Assembly: GCF_029893635.1 (NCBI RefSeq)
Contig: NZ_JARXYR010000002.1
Coordinates: 3,757,001-3,821,000, forward strand
Direction of reading: 5' to 3'
DNA: 64,000 nt
From: Variovorax sp. TBS-050B
GTDB taxonomy: Bacteria > Pseudomonadota > Gammaproteobacteria > Burkholderiales > Burkholderiaceae_C
This document shows, piece by piece, positions 1-8,963 of the stretch (position 1 is its first letter; each line of letters opens with the position of its first letter). Both the position numbers and the translations under genes were made by a program. The notes under the pieces were generated by a model, which was given only the letters and a program-made list of their open reading frames with translations, was not told the origin of the DNA and searched no databases.

Positions 1-724
1 GCGCCCAGGCGCTCTCGACCGCGACCAGGTTGATCGCCTCCTGCGGCGGCGGCGCGTCGGCCAGCGGCTGGAATACCTTGAAGTGCTCGCGCGCCAGGCC
101 GCGCCGTGCGCAGTCGGCGAGCGGGAAATAGAAGCGCTCGCGCGGCAGGTCCACGCTCGGGTCCTGCCAGAAATTGATCAGCTGCAGCGCGCTGCAGATC
201 GCGTCGCTCTGTGCCAGCGCCTCCGGGTCGTGCACGCCGTACAGGTGCAGCAGCAGCCGGCCGACCGGATTGGCGGAGCGGCGGCAGTAGTCGAGCAGCT
301 CGGCGCGGTCCGCGTAGCTGCCGCGGTCGCGGGTCTTCTCGATGTCCTGCACGAAGGCGCTCAGCAGGTCGGCGAGCAGCGCCTCGGGCAGCGAGAAGCG
401 CGCCATCTCGTGCACCAGCGGCGCGAACACCTGCGGCCAGCGCGAATCGGCGCGCACGCCGCCCTGCGCCGCGGCGGCGAGCTCCTGCCGGTAGGCATGC
501 AGGTCGGCGAGCCGCTCGTCGGGGGAGGCATCGCCCTCGTCGGCGATGTCGTCGGCGGTGCGGGCGAAGTGGTAGATCGCGGCGATCGGCGCGCGCAGAT
601 GCGGCGGGCACAGCCAGGAGGCCACGGGAAAGTTTTCGTAGTGCGCGGGGGGCGCGGCGGTGGGGGATGGTGCGGACACGCGGCGATTGTCCGCGAGGCG
701 CGGCACGCCTCCGCCATCGTCCAT
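1..724 (-). CDS. hpnC: Squalene synthase HpnC (hydroxysqualene-forming type), 3' end cut by the window edge
   Basis: Trans-isoprenyl diphosphate synthase of the squalene/phytoene synthase family. HpnC acts with HpnD and HpnE to make squalene from farnesyl diphosphate for hopanoids. Read on the minus strand, the protein contains HYENFPVASW near the start, a first aspartate-rich motif in RTADDIADEGD and a second in NFWQDPSVDLPRERFYFP, the order and wording typical of HpnC. About 241 codons are present and the C-terminus is missing. ATG at 724 is taken as the start; an in-frame GTG at 679 is a good alternative, since the first 15 residues look poorly conserved. The gene is divergent from the RND efflux operon, and only about 96 bases separate them. 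hpnD and hpnE would be expected beyond the left edge. The family call is firm and the start is not. Confidence 0.85.
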   Translation of the reverse strand, partial: MDDGGGVPRLADNRRVSAPSPTAAPPAHYENFPVASWLCPPHLRAPIAAIYHFARTADDIADEGDASPDERLADLHAYRQELAAAAQGGVRADSRWPQVFAPLVHEMARFSLPEALLADLLSAFVQDIEKTRDRGSYADRAELLDYCRRSANPVGRLLLHLYGVHDPEALAQSDAICSALQLINFWQDPSVDLPRERFYFPLADCARRGLAREHFKVFQPLADAPPPQEAINLVAVESAWA

Positions 725-740
725 TGCCGCGTCGCCGCGA

Positions 741-769
741 TTGACAGTGCCTGAGGTTTACCCTAGATT
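741..769 (+). promoter_or_regulatory. Sigma-70 promoter of the RND efflux operon
   Basis: A perfect -35 hexamer TTGACA (741-746) is followed after 17 bases by TAGATT (764-769), a 4/6 match to TATAAT. Transcription would begin near 776, about 45 bases before the adaptor gene. The -10 element runs into the dyad at 767-790, so a repressor bound there would block the promoter directly. Confidence 0.65.
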
Positions 770-790
770 ACTAACCGGTGGGTCAGTAAT
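767..790. promoter_or_regulatory. Operator-like inverted repeat before the RND operon
   Basis: Two 10-base arms, ATTACTAACC and GGTCAGTAAT, flank a 4-base centre GGTG. They are reverse complements except at one position. A 24-base dyad of this form over a -10 box is the usual site of TetR-family repressors of RND pumps. No TetR gene is next to it in the window, so the repressor must be encoded elsewhere if it exists. It could also affect the divergent hpnC gene. Confidence 0.6.
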
Positions 791-820
791 GGCCCGGTTC
801 GACCTTTTCCTGGGTGCCTC

Positions 821-2017
821 ATGACCGCCTCTTCCGGCCTTTCCCCCCTCGTGCGCAGCGCCGCCTGGCTGCTGCTTCCCGCCTTGTTCCTGGCCGGCTG
901 TTCGCAGTCCCAACCCGCCGAGGAGCCGGTCCGCGCGGTCAAGCTCGTGACCGTGGGAACGAGCGAGTTCGACACCCAGCCCGAGTTTTCGGCCGAGGTG
1001 CGCGCGCGGGTGGAGTCGCGCCTGGGCTTCCGCGTCGCGGGCAAGATCACGAAGCGGCAGGCCGAACTGGGCCAGCATGTGCAGGCGGGCCAGGCGCTTG
1101 CGCAGCTCGATCCGCAGGACTACCGGCTCGCGGCCGAAGCGGCGCGTGCGCAGCTGGCCGCGGCGCAGACCAACCGCGACCTCGCGGCCGCCGACCTGAA
1201 GCGCTACCGCGAGCTGCGCGAACAGAACTTCATCAGCGGCGCCGAGCTCGAGCGCCGCGAATCGACCTGGAAGGCCGCGCAGGCCCAGTTCGAGCAGGCG
1301 CAGGCGCAACTGACGTCGCAGGGCAACCAGGCGAGCTACACCACGCTGGTGGCCGACGTGGCGGGCGTCGTCACGGCCGTCGAGGCCGAGCCGGGGCAGG
1401 TGGTGCAGGCCGGCACGCCGGTGGTGCGCATCGCGCAGGACGGCGCGCGCGACGTGGTGTTCGCGGTGCCCGAGGACCGCGCCGGCCTCATCAAGCCCGG
1501 CACGCCGGTGACGGTGCGCGGCTGGTCGGGCGGCAGCGAGCTCGAGGGCCAGGTGCGCGAAGTCGCCGCCAGCGCCGACGCGGTCACGCGGACCTACACC
1601 GTCAAGGTGGCGATCGACGCGGCCGACGCGCCTGCGCTGGGCGCCACGGTCTATGCGCGGCCGCAGGCGCTCGCGCGTGCGGGCAACCCGGTCATCAAGC
1701 TGCCGACCAGCGCGCTGCGCCAGGAAGGCAAGGGCACGGCGGTCTGGGTGCTCGACAAGTCGACCATGACGGTCCGCTCGCAGCCGGTGCAGGTGGCGAC
1801 GGCTGACGGCAACGAGGCAGTGATCAGCGCCGGGCTCTCGCCGGGCATGATGGTCGTGGCCGCCGGCGTGCACGTGCTCTCGCCGGGCCAGAAGGTCACG
1901 ATCTACCAGTCGAAGGAGGCGGCCGCCATGGCCGCCAACGCGAAGGCGCCTGTGCAGCAGCCCGCGGTGCCGGTCGCCGCGACGAAGAAGGAAGCCGCAG
2001 CAGGTGCCGCCAAATGA
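821..2017 (+). CDS. RND efflux periplasmic adaptor (membrane fusion protein), lipoprotein
   Basis: Periplasmic adaptor that links an inner-membrane RND pump to an outer-membrane channel. The 398-residue protein starts with a lipoprotein signal peptide ending in a lipobox (LAGC, Cys about 27). The biotinyl-lipoyl-like half motifs follow (GFRVAGKITKRQAELGQHVQAG and, after the alpha-hairpin, VVTAVEAEPGQVVQAGTPV), with a helical hairpin rich in Ala and Gln between them and beta-barrel and membrane-proximal domains after. The tail is Ala/Lys-rich. It overlaps the permease gene by 4 bases (ATGA), so the two are translationally coupled. No outer-membrane factor gene follows, so the pump must borrow one. 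It resembles adaptors of the MexJ/TriA type; the substrate cannot be told from sequence. Confidence 0.88.
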   Translation: MTASSGLSPLVRSAAWLLLPALFLAGCSQSQPAEEPVRAVKLVTVGTSEFDTQPEFSAEVRARVESRLGFRVAGKITKRQAELGQHVQAGQALAQLDPQDYRLAAEAARAQLAAAQTNRDLAAADLKRYRELREQNFISGAELERRESTWKAAQAQFEQAQAQLTSQGNQASYTTLVADVAGVVTAVEAEPGQVVQAGTPVVRIAQDGARDVVFAVPEDRAGLIKPGTPVTVRGWSGGSELEGQVREVAASADAVTRTYTVKVAIDAADAPALGATVYARPQALARAGNPVIKLPTSALRQEGKGTAVWVLDKSTMTVRSQPVQVATADGNEAVISAGLSPGMMVVAAGVHVLSPGQKVTIYQSKEAAAMAANAKAPVQQPAVPVAATKKEAAAGAAK

Positions 2018-5000
2018 CGCAGCCCGCGGCCACCACCAACGGCAAGCCCGCAGGCTTCAATCTCTCCAAATGGGCGCTGGACCACGCGCCGCTCACGCGC
2101 TACCTGATGGTGGTGCTGATGGTGCTGGGCACCTTCGCCTATTTCCAGCTCGGGCAGGACGAGGATCCGCCCTTCACCTTCCGCGCGATGGTGGTGCGCA
2201 CCTACTGGCCCGGCGCGACCGCGCAGCAGGTGGCCGAGCAGGTGACCGACAAGCTCGAGCGCACGCTGCAGGAGGCGCCCTATGCGGACAAGATCCGCAG
2301 CTATTCCAAGCCGGGCGAGTCGCAGATCATCTTCAACATCAAGGACTCGTCCAAGCCCGGCGAGGTGGCGAACGTCTGGTACACGGTGCGCAAGAAGATC
2401 GGCGACATGCGCGCCACGCTGCCGCCGGGCGTGCAGGGGCCGTTCTTCAATGACGAGTTCGGCGACGTCTACGGCGTGATCTACGCCCTCGAGAGCGAGG
2501 GCTTCAGCTACGCCGAGCTCAAGTCCATGGCCGACGACGTGCGCCAGCAGTTGCTGCGCGTGAAGGACGTGGCCAAGGTCGAGCAGTTCGGCGTGCAGGA
2601 CGAGAAGGTCTACATCGAGATCTCGCAGAAGCGCCTGGCGCAGCTCGGGCTCGACTTCAACGCGGTGCTGCAGCAGCTCGGCTCGCAGAACGCGGTGGAG
2701 AGCGCGGGCGCGATCCAGTCGCCGCTCGACGTGGTGCAGGTGCGCGTGGGCGGCCAGTTCACGAGCGTCGAGCAACTGCGCGAGATGCCGATCCGCGGCA
2801 GCTCGGGCAATCAATTGCGGCTCGGCGACATCGCCGAGATCCGCCGTGGCTACGTCGATCCGCCCGCGGTCAAGGTGCGCCACCAGGGCAAGGAAGTGAT
2901 CGCGCTCGGGGTCTCGATGGCCAAGGGCGGCGACATCATCGCGCTCGGCGAGGCACTGCGTGCCGCGACCGTGCAGATCGACCAGCAGCTGCCCGCGGGC
3001 GTCAAGCTCGCGCAGGTGCAGGACCAGCCGGTGGCGGTGGCCAGTTCGGTCAACGAATTCGTCGGCGTGCTGATCGAGGCGGTGGCGATCGTGCTGGCGG
3101 TGAGCATCATCTCGCTCGGGCTGCACAAGGGCGGGCGCTTCGGCTGGTACATCGACATGCGGCCCGGCCTGGTGGTGGCGATCACGATCCCGCTGGTGCT
3201 GGCCGTGACCTTCCTGGCCATGAACTACTTCGGCATCGGCCTGCACAAGATATCGCTCGGCTCGCTGATCATCGCGCTCGGCCTGCTGGTGGACGACGCG
3301 ATCATCGCGGTCGAGATGATGGTGCGGAAGATGGAGGAGGGCTACGACAAGGTGCGCGCCGCCACCTTCGCCTACGACGTCACGGCCAAGCCGATGCTGA
3401 CCGGTACGCTGATCACGGCCGCGGGCTTTCTGCCGATCGGCATCGCGAAGTCGGTGACGGGCGAATACACCTTCGCGATCTTCGCGGTGACGGTGATCGC
3501 GCTCGTGCTCTCGTGGATCGTCTCGGTGTACTTCGTGCCCTACCTCGGCACGCTGCTGCTCAAGGTGAAGCCGCACGACCCGGACGCGCCGCCGCACGAG
3601 CTGTTCGACACCCCGTTCTACAACCGTTTCCGCCGTACCGTGGACTGGTGCGTGCAGCACCGCTGGATGACCATCGGCGCCACGGTCCTGATCTTCGCGC
3701 TCGGCATCGTCGGCATGGGCAAGGTGCAGCAGCAGTTCTTCCCCGATTCGAGCCGGCCCGAGATCCTCGTGGACATCTGGTTCCCCGAAGGCACCTCGTT
3801 CGCGGCCAACGAAGAGGTCGCCAAGCGGGTCGAGCAGCGCATGATGCAGCAGGCGGGCGTGAAGACGGTCAGCAGTTGGGTCGGCTCGGGCGTGCCGCGC
3901 TTCTACCTGCCGCTGGACCAGGTGTTCCCGCAGAGCAACGTGTCGCAGTTCATCGTGCTCGCGAGCGACCTGAAGGTGCGCGAGAAGCTGCGCATCTCGC
4001 TGCCCGCGATGCTCGCGCAGGAGTTCCCCGAGGTGCGCGGCCGCGTGAAGCTGCTGCCCAACGGGCCGCCGGTGCCGTACCCGGTGCAGTTCCGCGTGAT
4101 CGGCACCGACCCGGCCCAACTGCGCACGCATGCCGACGAGGTCAAGGCCGTGCTGCGCGAGAACGCCAACATGCGCGGCGTGAACGACAACTGGAACGAA
4201 TCGGTCAAGGTGATCCGGCTCGAGATCGACCAGGCCAAGGCGCGCGCGCTCGGCGTGACCAGCCAGGCCATCGCGCAGGCCTCGCGCACGATGTTCTCGG
4301 GCACCACCGTCGGGCAGTACCGCGAGAACGACCTGCTGATCGATATCGTGCTGCGCCAGTCGGCGGACGAGCGCGAGGCGATCTCGGACATCGGTAACGC
4401 ATACCTGCCCACGGCCTCGGGCCGTTCGATCCCGCTCACGCAGATCGCGCGCCCGGTGTTCACCTGGGAGCCCGGCGTGATGTGGCGCGAGAACCGCAAC
4501 TACGCGATCACGGTGCAGGGCGACGTGGTCGAGGGCCTGCAGGGCGCCACCGTGACCGAGCAGCTGCTGCCCGAACTGCGCAAGCTCGAGGCCGGCTGGC
4601 ATGCGGCCGGGCAGGGCGTCTACCGCATCGAGGTGGCCGGCGCGGTCGAGGAAAGCAGCAAGGGCTCGGCCTCGATCGTCGCGGGCGTGCCGATCATGCT
4701 GTTCCTGGTGTTCACGCTGCTGATGCTGCAGCTGCACAGCTTCAGCCGCTCGCTGCTGGTGTTCATCACCGGGCCGATGGGCATCGCCGGCGTGGCGGGC
4801 GCGCTGCTGCTGCTGAACCGGCCGTTCGGCTTCGTGGCGTTGCTGGGCGTGATCGCGCTCATGGGCATGATCCAGCGCAACGCGGTGATCCTGATCGACC
4901 AGATCGAGCACGACCGCGCGGCCGGCGTGCCGGCCTGGAACGCGATCGTCGAGTCGGCGGTGCGCCGGCTGCGGCCGATCGTGCTGACCGCGGCGGCGGC

Positions 5001-5214
5001 GGTGCTCGCGATGATCCCGCTCTCGCGCAGCGTGTTCTGGGGACCGATGGCGGTGGCCATCATGGGCGGGCTGATCGTTGCCACCGTGCTGACGCTGCTC
5101 GCGCTGCCGGCGATGTATGCGGCGGCGTTCCGGGTGAAGCGCGAACCCGGGTCGCCCGCGGATGCGGACCCGGACGCCGCGCCCAGCGCGCCGCTGCATT
5201 CGCAGCCGGCCTGA
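2014..5214 (+). CDS. RND efflux transporter permease
   Basis: Proton-driven inner-membrane pump of the AcrB/MexK/TriC superfamily, 1066 residues, a normal length. A first transmembrane helix (about 29-47) is followed by a large periplasmic loop, a bundle of helices with the proton-relay pair in GLLVDDAIIAVEMM (about residues 423-436), a second periplasmic loop and a final six-helix bundle near the C-terminus. The short C-terminal tail is Pro/Asp/Ala-rich. It is coupled to the upstream adaptor by a 4-base overlap. The sequence is closer to MexK/TriC-like and VexF-like permeases than to AcrB itself, so biocide or drug export is a reasonable guess, but the substrate is not shown by the sequence. 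Confidence 0.9.
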   Translation: MTQPAATTNGKPAGFNLSKWALDHAPLTRYLMVVLMVLGTFAYFQLGQDEDPPFTFRAMVVRTYWPGATAQQVAEQVTDKLERTLQEAPYADKIRSYSKPGESQIIFNIKDSSKPGEVANVWYTVRKKIGDMRATLPPGVQGPFFNDEFGDVYGVIYALESEGFSYAELKSMADDVRQQLLRVKDVAKVEQFGVQDEKVYIEISQKRLAQLGLDFNAVLQQLGSQNAVESAGAIQSPLDVVQVRVGGQFTSVEQLREMPIRGSSGNQLRLGDIAEIRRGYVDPPAVKVRHQGKEVIALGVSMAKGGDIIALGEALRAATVQIDQQLPAGVKLAQVQDQPVAVASSVNEFVGVLIEAVAIVLAVSIISLGLHKGGRFGWYIDMRPGLVVAITIPLVLAVTFLAMNYFGIGLHKISLGSLIIALGLLVDDAIIAVEMMVRKMEEGYDKVRAATFAYDVTAKPMLTGTLITAAGFLPIGIAKSVTGEYTFAIFAVTVIALVLSWIVSVYFVPYLGTLLLKVKPHDPDAPPHELFDTPFYNRFRRTVDWCVQHRWMTIGATVLIFALGIVGMGKVQQQFFPDSSRPEILVDIWFPEGTSFAANEEVAKRVEQRMMQQAGVKTVSSWVGSGVPRFYLPLDQVFPQSNVSQFIVLASDLKVREKLRISLPAMLAQEFPEVRGRVKLLPNGPPVPYPVQFRVIGTDPAQLRTHADEVKAVLRENANMRGVNDNWNESVKVIRLEIDQAKARALGVTSQAIAQASRTMFSGTTVGQYRENDLLIDIVLRQSADEREAISDIGNAYLPTASGRSIPLTQIARPVFTWEPGVMWRENRNYAITVQGDVVEGLQGATVTEQLLPELRKLEAGWHAAGQGVYRIEVAGAVEESSKGSASIVAGVPIMLFLVFTLLMLQLHSFSRSLLVFITGPMGIAGVAGALLLLNRPFGFVALLGVIALMGMIQRNAVILIDQIEHDRAAGVPAWNAIVESAVRRLRPIVLTAAAAVLAMIPLSRSVFWGPMAVAIMGGLIVATVLTLLALPAMYAAAFRVKREPGSPADADPDAAPSAPLHSQPA

Positions 5215-5283
5215 AGAAAGCCCGCACGGTTCGCGGCCGGAAGGCCCGAACTTTGCGACTAAAATACGCGGTTGACCGATTTC

Positions 5284-5340
5284 AAGCGGACGGTCTTCGG
5301 CCAGCGGGCATCCCGCGGCGCCGGAAGGCCGTCCGCTTTT
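5284..5340 (+). terminator. Structured terminator-like hairpin after the RND operon
   Basis: Arms AAGCGGACGG (5284-5293) and CCGTCCGCTT (5329-5338) are exactly complementary and end in TTTT. A smaller hairpin GCGGG-CAT-CCCGC (5304-5316) sits inside. It lies 70 bases after the pump stop codon and 25 bases before the tRNA. The short T-run makes efficient termination uncertain. It could also belong to the leader of the tRNA-Leu transcript. Confidence 0.45.
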
Positions 5341-5364
5341 GCATTCACCTGAAAAATGGCAATA

Positions 5365-5451
5365 GCGCGGGTGGCGAAATTGGTAGACGCACCAGGTTTA
5401 GGTCCTGACGTTCGCAAGAACGTGCCGGTTCGAGTCCGGCCCCGCGCACCA
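5365..5451 (+). tRNA. tRNA-Leu (anticodon UAG)
   Basis: The acceptor arms GCGCGGG (5365-5371) and CCCGCGC (5441-5447) pair fully and are followed by discriminator A and an encoded CCA. The anticodon loop is TTTAGGT, giving UAG. A long variable arm and a T-loop GTTCGAGTC fit class II tRNA-Leu. The outermost pair of the anticodon stem is a C·A mismatch. It lies 26 bases before tig. Confidence 0.95.
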
Positions 5452-5477
5452 GCCACACCCCTCACAAGGAAGACACC

Positions 5478-6794
5478 ATGACCGTGACCGTTGAAACCCT
5501 CGAGAAGCTCGAGCGCAAGATCACGCTGACCCTGCCGGTCGGCCTCATCCAGTCCGAAGTCGATTCGCGCCTCAAGAAGCTCGCGCGCACCGTCAAGATG
5601 GATGGTTTCCGGCCCGGCAAGGTGCCGATGAACGTGGTCGCCCAGCGCTACGGCTACTCGGTGCACTACGAGGTCATGAACGACAAGGTCGGCGAAGCCT
5701 TCTCCCAGGCCGCCAACGAAGCCAAGCTGCGCGTGGCCGGTCAGCCGCGCATCACCGAGAAGGAAGAGTCGCCCGAAGGCCAGCTCGCCTTCGACGCGGT
5801 GTTCGAGGTGTTCCCTGAAGTCAAGATCAACGACCTGTCGAATGCCGAGGTCGAGAAGCTCTCGGCCGAAGTGGGCGACGAGGCCATCGACAAGACGCTC
5901 GAGATCCTGCGCAAGCAGCGCCGCACCTTCGCACAGCGCGCGCAGGACGCCGTGGCCCAGGACGGCGACCGCGTGACGGTGGACTTCGAGGGCAAGATCG
6001 ACGGCGAGCCGTTCCAGGGCGGCAAGGCCGAGGACTTCCAGTTCGTGGTCGGCGAAGGCCAGATGCTTAAGGAATTCGAAGACGCCGTGCGCGGCATGAA
6101 GTCCGGCGACAGCCGCACCTTCCCGCTGTCGTTCCCGGCCGACTACCACGGCAAGGACGTGGCCGGCAAGCAGGCCGACTTCATGGTCACCGTGAAGAAG
6201 ATCGAAGCCTCGCACCTGCCCGAAGTCAACGAACAGCTCGCCAAGTCGCTCGGCATCCCCGACGCCACGGTCGAAGGCCTGCGCGCCGACATCAAGAAGA
6301 ACCTCGAGCGCGAAGTCAAGTTCCGCCTGCTCGCGCGCAACAAGAACGCCGTGATGGACGCCCTGGTCGCCAACGCCGAGCTCGACCTCCCGAACGCCAG
6401 CGTGCATGCCGAAGTGAACCGCATGGTCGAAGGCGCCCGCGCCGAGCTGAAGCAGCGCGGCATCAAGGACGCCGACAAGGCGCCGATCCCCGAGGAAGTG
6501 TTCCGTCCGCAAGCCGAGCGCCGCGTGCGCCTGGGCCTGGTCGTGGCCGAACTCGTGCGTGCCAACAACCTGCAGGCCAAGCCCGAGCAGATCAAGGCCC
6601 ACGTCGACGAACTCGCCGCCAGCTACGAGCGCCCGGCCGACGTGGTGCGCTGGTACTTCAGCGACAACAACCGCCTGGCCGAGGTCGAGGCCGTCGTCAT
6701 CGAGAACAACGTGACCGACTTCGTGCTCGGCAAGGCCAAGGTCAAGGAAAAGTCGGTGACCTTCGACGAACTGATGGCGCAGCAGCAGGGCTGA
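5478..6794 (+). CDS. tig: Trigger factor (ribosome-associated chaperone and prolyl isomerase)
   Basis: Binds at the ribosome exit tunnel and protects nascent chains. The 438 residues have the usual three parts: the N-terminal ribosome-binding domain (about 1-115, including DGFRPGKVPMNVV, the ribosome-contact signature around FRxGKxP), a FKBP-type isomerase domain (about 150-240, with GDRVTVDFEGKIDGEPFQGG) and a long helical C-terminal chaperone domain. The start ATG at 5478 has GGAAG just upstream. It heads the tig–clpP–clpX–lon block found in many proteobacteria. A strong hairpin follows it at 6816. Confidence 0.97.
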   Translation: MTVTVETLEKLERKITLTLPVGLIQSEVDSRLKKLARTVKMDGFRPGKVPMNVVAQRYGYSVHYEVMNDKVGEAFSQAANEAKLRVAGQPRITEKEESPEGQLAFDAVFEVFPEVKINDLSNAEVEKLSAEVGDEAIDKTLEILRKQRRTFAQRAQDAVAQDGDRVTVDFEGKIDGEPFQGGKAEDFQFVVGEGQMLKEFEDAVRGMKSGDSRTFPLSFPADYHGKDVAGKQADFMVTVKKIEASHLPEVNEQLAKSLGIPDATVEGLRADIKKNLEREVKFRLLARNKNAVMDALVANAELDLPNASVHAEVNRMVEGARAELKQRGIKDADKAPIPEEVFRPQAERRVRLGLVVAELVRANNLQAKPEQIKAHVDELAASYERPADVVRWYFSDNNRLAEVEAVVIENNVTDFVLGKAKVKEKSVTFDELMAQQQG

Positions 6795-6815
6795 TCCGCC
6801 GCCGCCCGCTATGCG

Positions 6816-6849
6816 AATGGGGCTTGTGCTTTGCGGCACGAGCCCCATT
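6816..6849 (+). terminator. Strong hairpin between tig and clpP
   Basis: Left arm 6816-6829 and right arm 6836-6849 form a 14-bp stem with one T·G wobble and a 6-base loop TTTGCG, followed by only three T's (TTTC). It could act as an attenuator or weak terminator after tig. The same bases also carry a sigma-32-like promoter, listed separately. Confidence 0.6.
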
Positions 6850-6850
6850 T
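6823..6850 (+). promoter_or_regulatory. Candidate sigma-32 (heat-shock) promoter of clpP
   Basis: CTTGTG (6823-6828) lies 14 bases before CCCCATTT (6843-6850). The latter is an exact match to the sigma-32 -10 consensus CCCCATNT, and CTTG matches the first four bases of CTTGAA. Initiation near 6857 would leave a leader of about 50 bases before clpP. Because both hexamers lie in the stem of a hairpin, the match may in part be a by-product of that palindrome. Confidence 0.5.
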
Positions 6851-6908
6851 CACTCAGGCGTACAGTCGAAAACCCACACGAACGAATCCTTTCCCGGAGA
6901 GCAATTTC

Positions 6909-7517
6909 ATGAGCGCACAGGACATCCAGAACCTCGGCATGATCCCGATGGTCATCGAGCAGTCGGGCCGCGGCGAGCGGTCGTATGACATCTACTCGCG
7001 TCTCCTCAAGGAACGCATCATCTTTCTGGTGGGCGAGGTGAACGACCAGACGGCCAACCTCGTGGTTGCGCAGCTGCTGTTCCTCGAGAGCGAGAACCCG
7101 GACAAGGACATTTCGTTCTACATCAACTCGCCCGGCGGCAGCGTGAGCGCCGGCATGGCGATCTACGACACCATGCAGTTCATCAAACCCGACGTATCGA
7201 CCATGTGCATCGGCTTCGCGGCCAGCATGGGCGCCTTCCTGCTGGCGGCCGGCGAGAAGGGCAAGCGCTTCTCGCTGCCCAACTCGAAGATCATGATCCA
7301 CCAGGTGCTCGGCGGCGCGCGCGGCCAGGCGACCGACATCGAGATCCATGCCCGGGACATCCTGCGCACCAAGGACCAGATGAACCGGATCCTGGCCGAA
7401 CGCACCGGCCAGCCGCTGGAAAAGGTCAAGGCCGACACCGAGCGCGACTACTTCCTGACCGCCGACGAAGCCAAGGAATACGGCCTGGTCGACCAGGTCA
7501 TCGCGAAGCGCGGTTGA
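6909..7517 (+). CDS. clpP: ATP-dependent Clp protease proteolytic subunit
   Basis: Serine protease that forms the double heptameric chamber fed by ClpX (and ClpA). It is 202 residues, the family's normal size. The catalytic Ser is in [14 protein letters not shown] (about residue 106), the His in [20 protein letters not shown] (about 131) and the Asp in [13 protein letters not shown] (about 180). ATG 6909 is chosen because GGAGAG lies just upstream and the product then begins [15 protein letters not shown], as in homologues; a longer in-frame reading from 6831 has no support. clpX follows after a terminator. Confidence 0.97.
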   Translation: MSAQDIQNLGMIPMVIEQSGRGERSYDIYSRLLKERIIFLVGEVNDQTANLVVAQLLFLESENPDKDISFYINSPGGSVSAGMAIYDTMQFIKPDVSTMCIGFAASMGAFLLAAGEKGKRFSLPNSKIMIHQVLGGARGQATDIEIHARDILRTKDQMNRILAERTGQPLEKVKADTERDYFLTADEAKEYGLVDQVIAKRG

Positions 7518-7548
7518 TTCCGGCTGCGGCGCCGGTGGCGCCAAAAGG

Positions 7549-7586
7549 CAAAAACGGCGTTTTCCCCACGGGAAACGCCGTTTTTG
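7549..7586 (+). terminator. Rho-independent terminator after clpP
   Basis: CAAAAACGGCGTTT.. pairs with ..AAACGCCGTTTTTG across a CACG loop, with one bulged T on the left side, and the right arm ends in five T's. It sits between clpP and clpX, so clpX may be read mainly from its own promoter or by read-through. Confidence 0.8.
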
Positions 7587-7628
7587 TTTAGTTATCATTG
7601 TCCCTACCCTGTAACGAGGCATCTGTCC

Positions 7629-8894
7629 ATGGCCGAGAAAAAAGGCTCCTCCAGCGAAAAAACGCTTTATTGCTCGTTCTGCGGCAAGAGCCAGCATGAG
7701 GTCAAGAAGCTGATCGCGGGCCCTTCGGTCTTCATCTGCGACGAGTGCATCGACCTGTGCAACGAGATCATCCGCGACGAACTCCCCGCCGGTGAGGAGT
7801 CGCGCGAGGCGCGCAGCGACCTGCCGACGCCGCTCGAGATCAAGACCAACCTCGACAACTACGTGATCGGCCAGGAGCCGGCCAAGCGCATGCTGTCGGT
7901 GGCCGTCTACAACCACTACAAGCGCCTGCGCCACAAGGACAAGGCCAAGGGCGACGACGTCGAACTCAGCAAGAGCAACATCCTGCTGATCGGCCCCACG
8001 GGCTCCGGCAAGACGCTGCTCGCGCAAACGCTCGCGCGCATGCTCGACGTGCCCTTCGTGATGGCCGACGCCACCACGCTGACCGAGGCCGGCTACGTGG
8101 GCGAGGACGTCGAGAACATCATCCAGAAGCTGCTGCAGAGCTGCAACTACGAGGTCGAGCGCGCGCAGCGCGGCATCGTCTACATCGACGAGATCGACAA
8201 GATCTCGCGCAAGTCCGACAACCCCTCGATCACGCGCGACGTGTCGGGCGAGGGCGTGCAGCAGGCGCTGCTGAAGCTCATCGAGGGCACGATGGCGAGC
8301 GTGCCGCCGCAGGGCGGGCGCAAGCATCCGAACCAGGACTTCCTGCAGATCGACACGACCAACATCCTGTTCATCTGCGGCGGCGCCTTCGCCGGGCTCG
8401 AGAAGGTCATCGAGAACCGCACCGAAGCCTCGGGCATCGGCTTCGGTGCCTCGGTCAAGAGCAAGGCGCAGCGCAGCGTCACCGAGGTGTTCCGCGAGGT
8501 CGAGCCCGAAGACCTGATCAAGTTCGGCCTGATCCCCGAACTCGTCGGCCGCATGCCCGTGGTGGCCTCGCTCGCCGAGCTCACGGAAGACGCGCTGGTG
8601 CAGATCCTGACCGAACCCAAGAACGCGGTGGTCAAGCAGTTCACCAAGCTGCTGCAGATGGAAGGCGTCGACCTGGAGATCCGTCCTGCGGCGCTCAAGG
8701 CCATCGCGCGCAAGGCGCTGGCCCGCAAGACCGGCGCGCGCGGCCTGCGCTCGATCCTCGAGCAGTCGCTGATCGACACCATGTTCGAGCTGCCGAATGC
8801 CACCAACGTCGACAAGGTTGTGGTCGAAGAATCCACAATCGATGAAAACAAGCCGCCGCTGCTCGTGTACCGCGAGGCGGCCAAGAAGGCCTGA
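7629..8894 (+). CDS. clpX: ATP-dependent Clp protease ATP-binding subunit ClpX
   Basis: AAA+ unfoldase that recognises ssrA and other tags and feeds ClpP. The 421-residue product has the N-terminal C4 zinc-binding domain (Cys 15, 18, 37 and 40), a Walker A motif GPTGSGKT (about 121-128), a GYVG pore loop, a Walker B motif in [11 protein letters not shown], and a RSH-type pore region near SKAQRS. ATG 7629 gives the conserved start [15 protein letters not shown]; a reading from 7584 would add a non-conserved extension across the upstream region. It is followed by lon, with a 122-base gap. Confidence 0.97.
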   Translation: MAEKKGSSSEKTLYCSFCGKSQHEVKKLIAGPSVFICDECIDLCNEIIRDELPAGEESREARSDLPTPLEIKTNLDNYVIGQEPAKRMLSVAVYNHYKRLRHKDKAKGDDVELSKSNILLIGPTGSGKTLLAQTLARMLDVPFVMADATTLTEAGYVGEDVENIIQKLLQSCNYEVERAQRGIVYIDEIDKISRKSDNPSITRDVSGEGVQQALLKLIEGTMASVPPQGGRKHPNQDFLQIDTTNILFICGGAFAGLEKVIENRTEASGIGFGASVKSKAQRSVTEVFREVEPEDLIKFGLIPELVGRMPVVASLAELTEDALVQILTEPKNAVVKQFTKLLQMEGVDLEIRPAALKAIARKALARKTGARGLRSILEQSLIDTMFELPNATNVDKVVVEESTIDENKPPLLVYREAAKKA

Positions 8895-8963
8895 GTGAGC
8901 GCGGCGCCGGCGCTTCCATCCAGCAAGGCTCCCGGCGCCTTCGACAAAGACCGGGCGCGCGGG

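Noticed and set aside
1903..5199. A very long open reading (1098 codons) on the minus strand opposite the RND operon, and similar long readings opposite tig–lon, ilvD, clpV and others
   Set aside because: They are by-products of high GC content and codon bias on the coding strand. Their products are low-complexity, rich in His, Arg, Asp, Ala and Leu, and resemble no family, while the opposite strand encodes clear conserved proteins.
5260..5340. A possible small RNA: TAAAAT followed by a hairpin with TTTT
   Set aside because: There is no credible -35 at the right distance before TAAAAT. The hairpin is explained as a terminator of the pump operon or leader of the tRNA.
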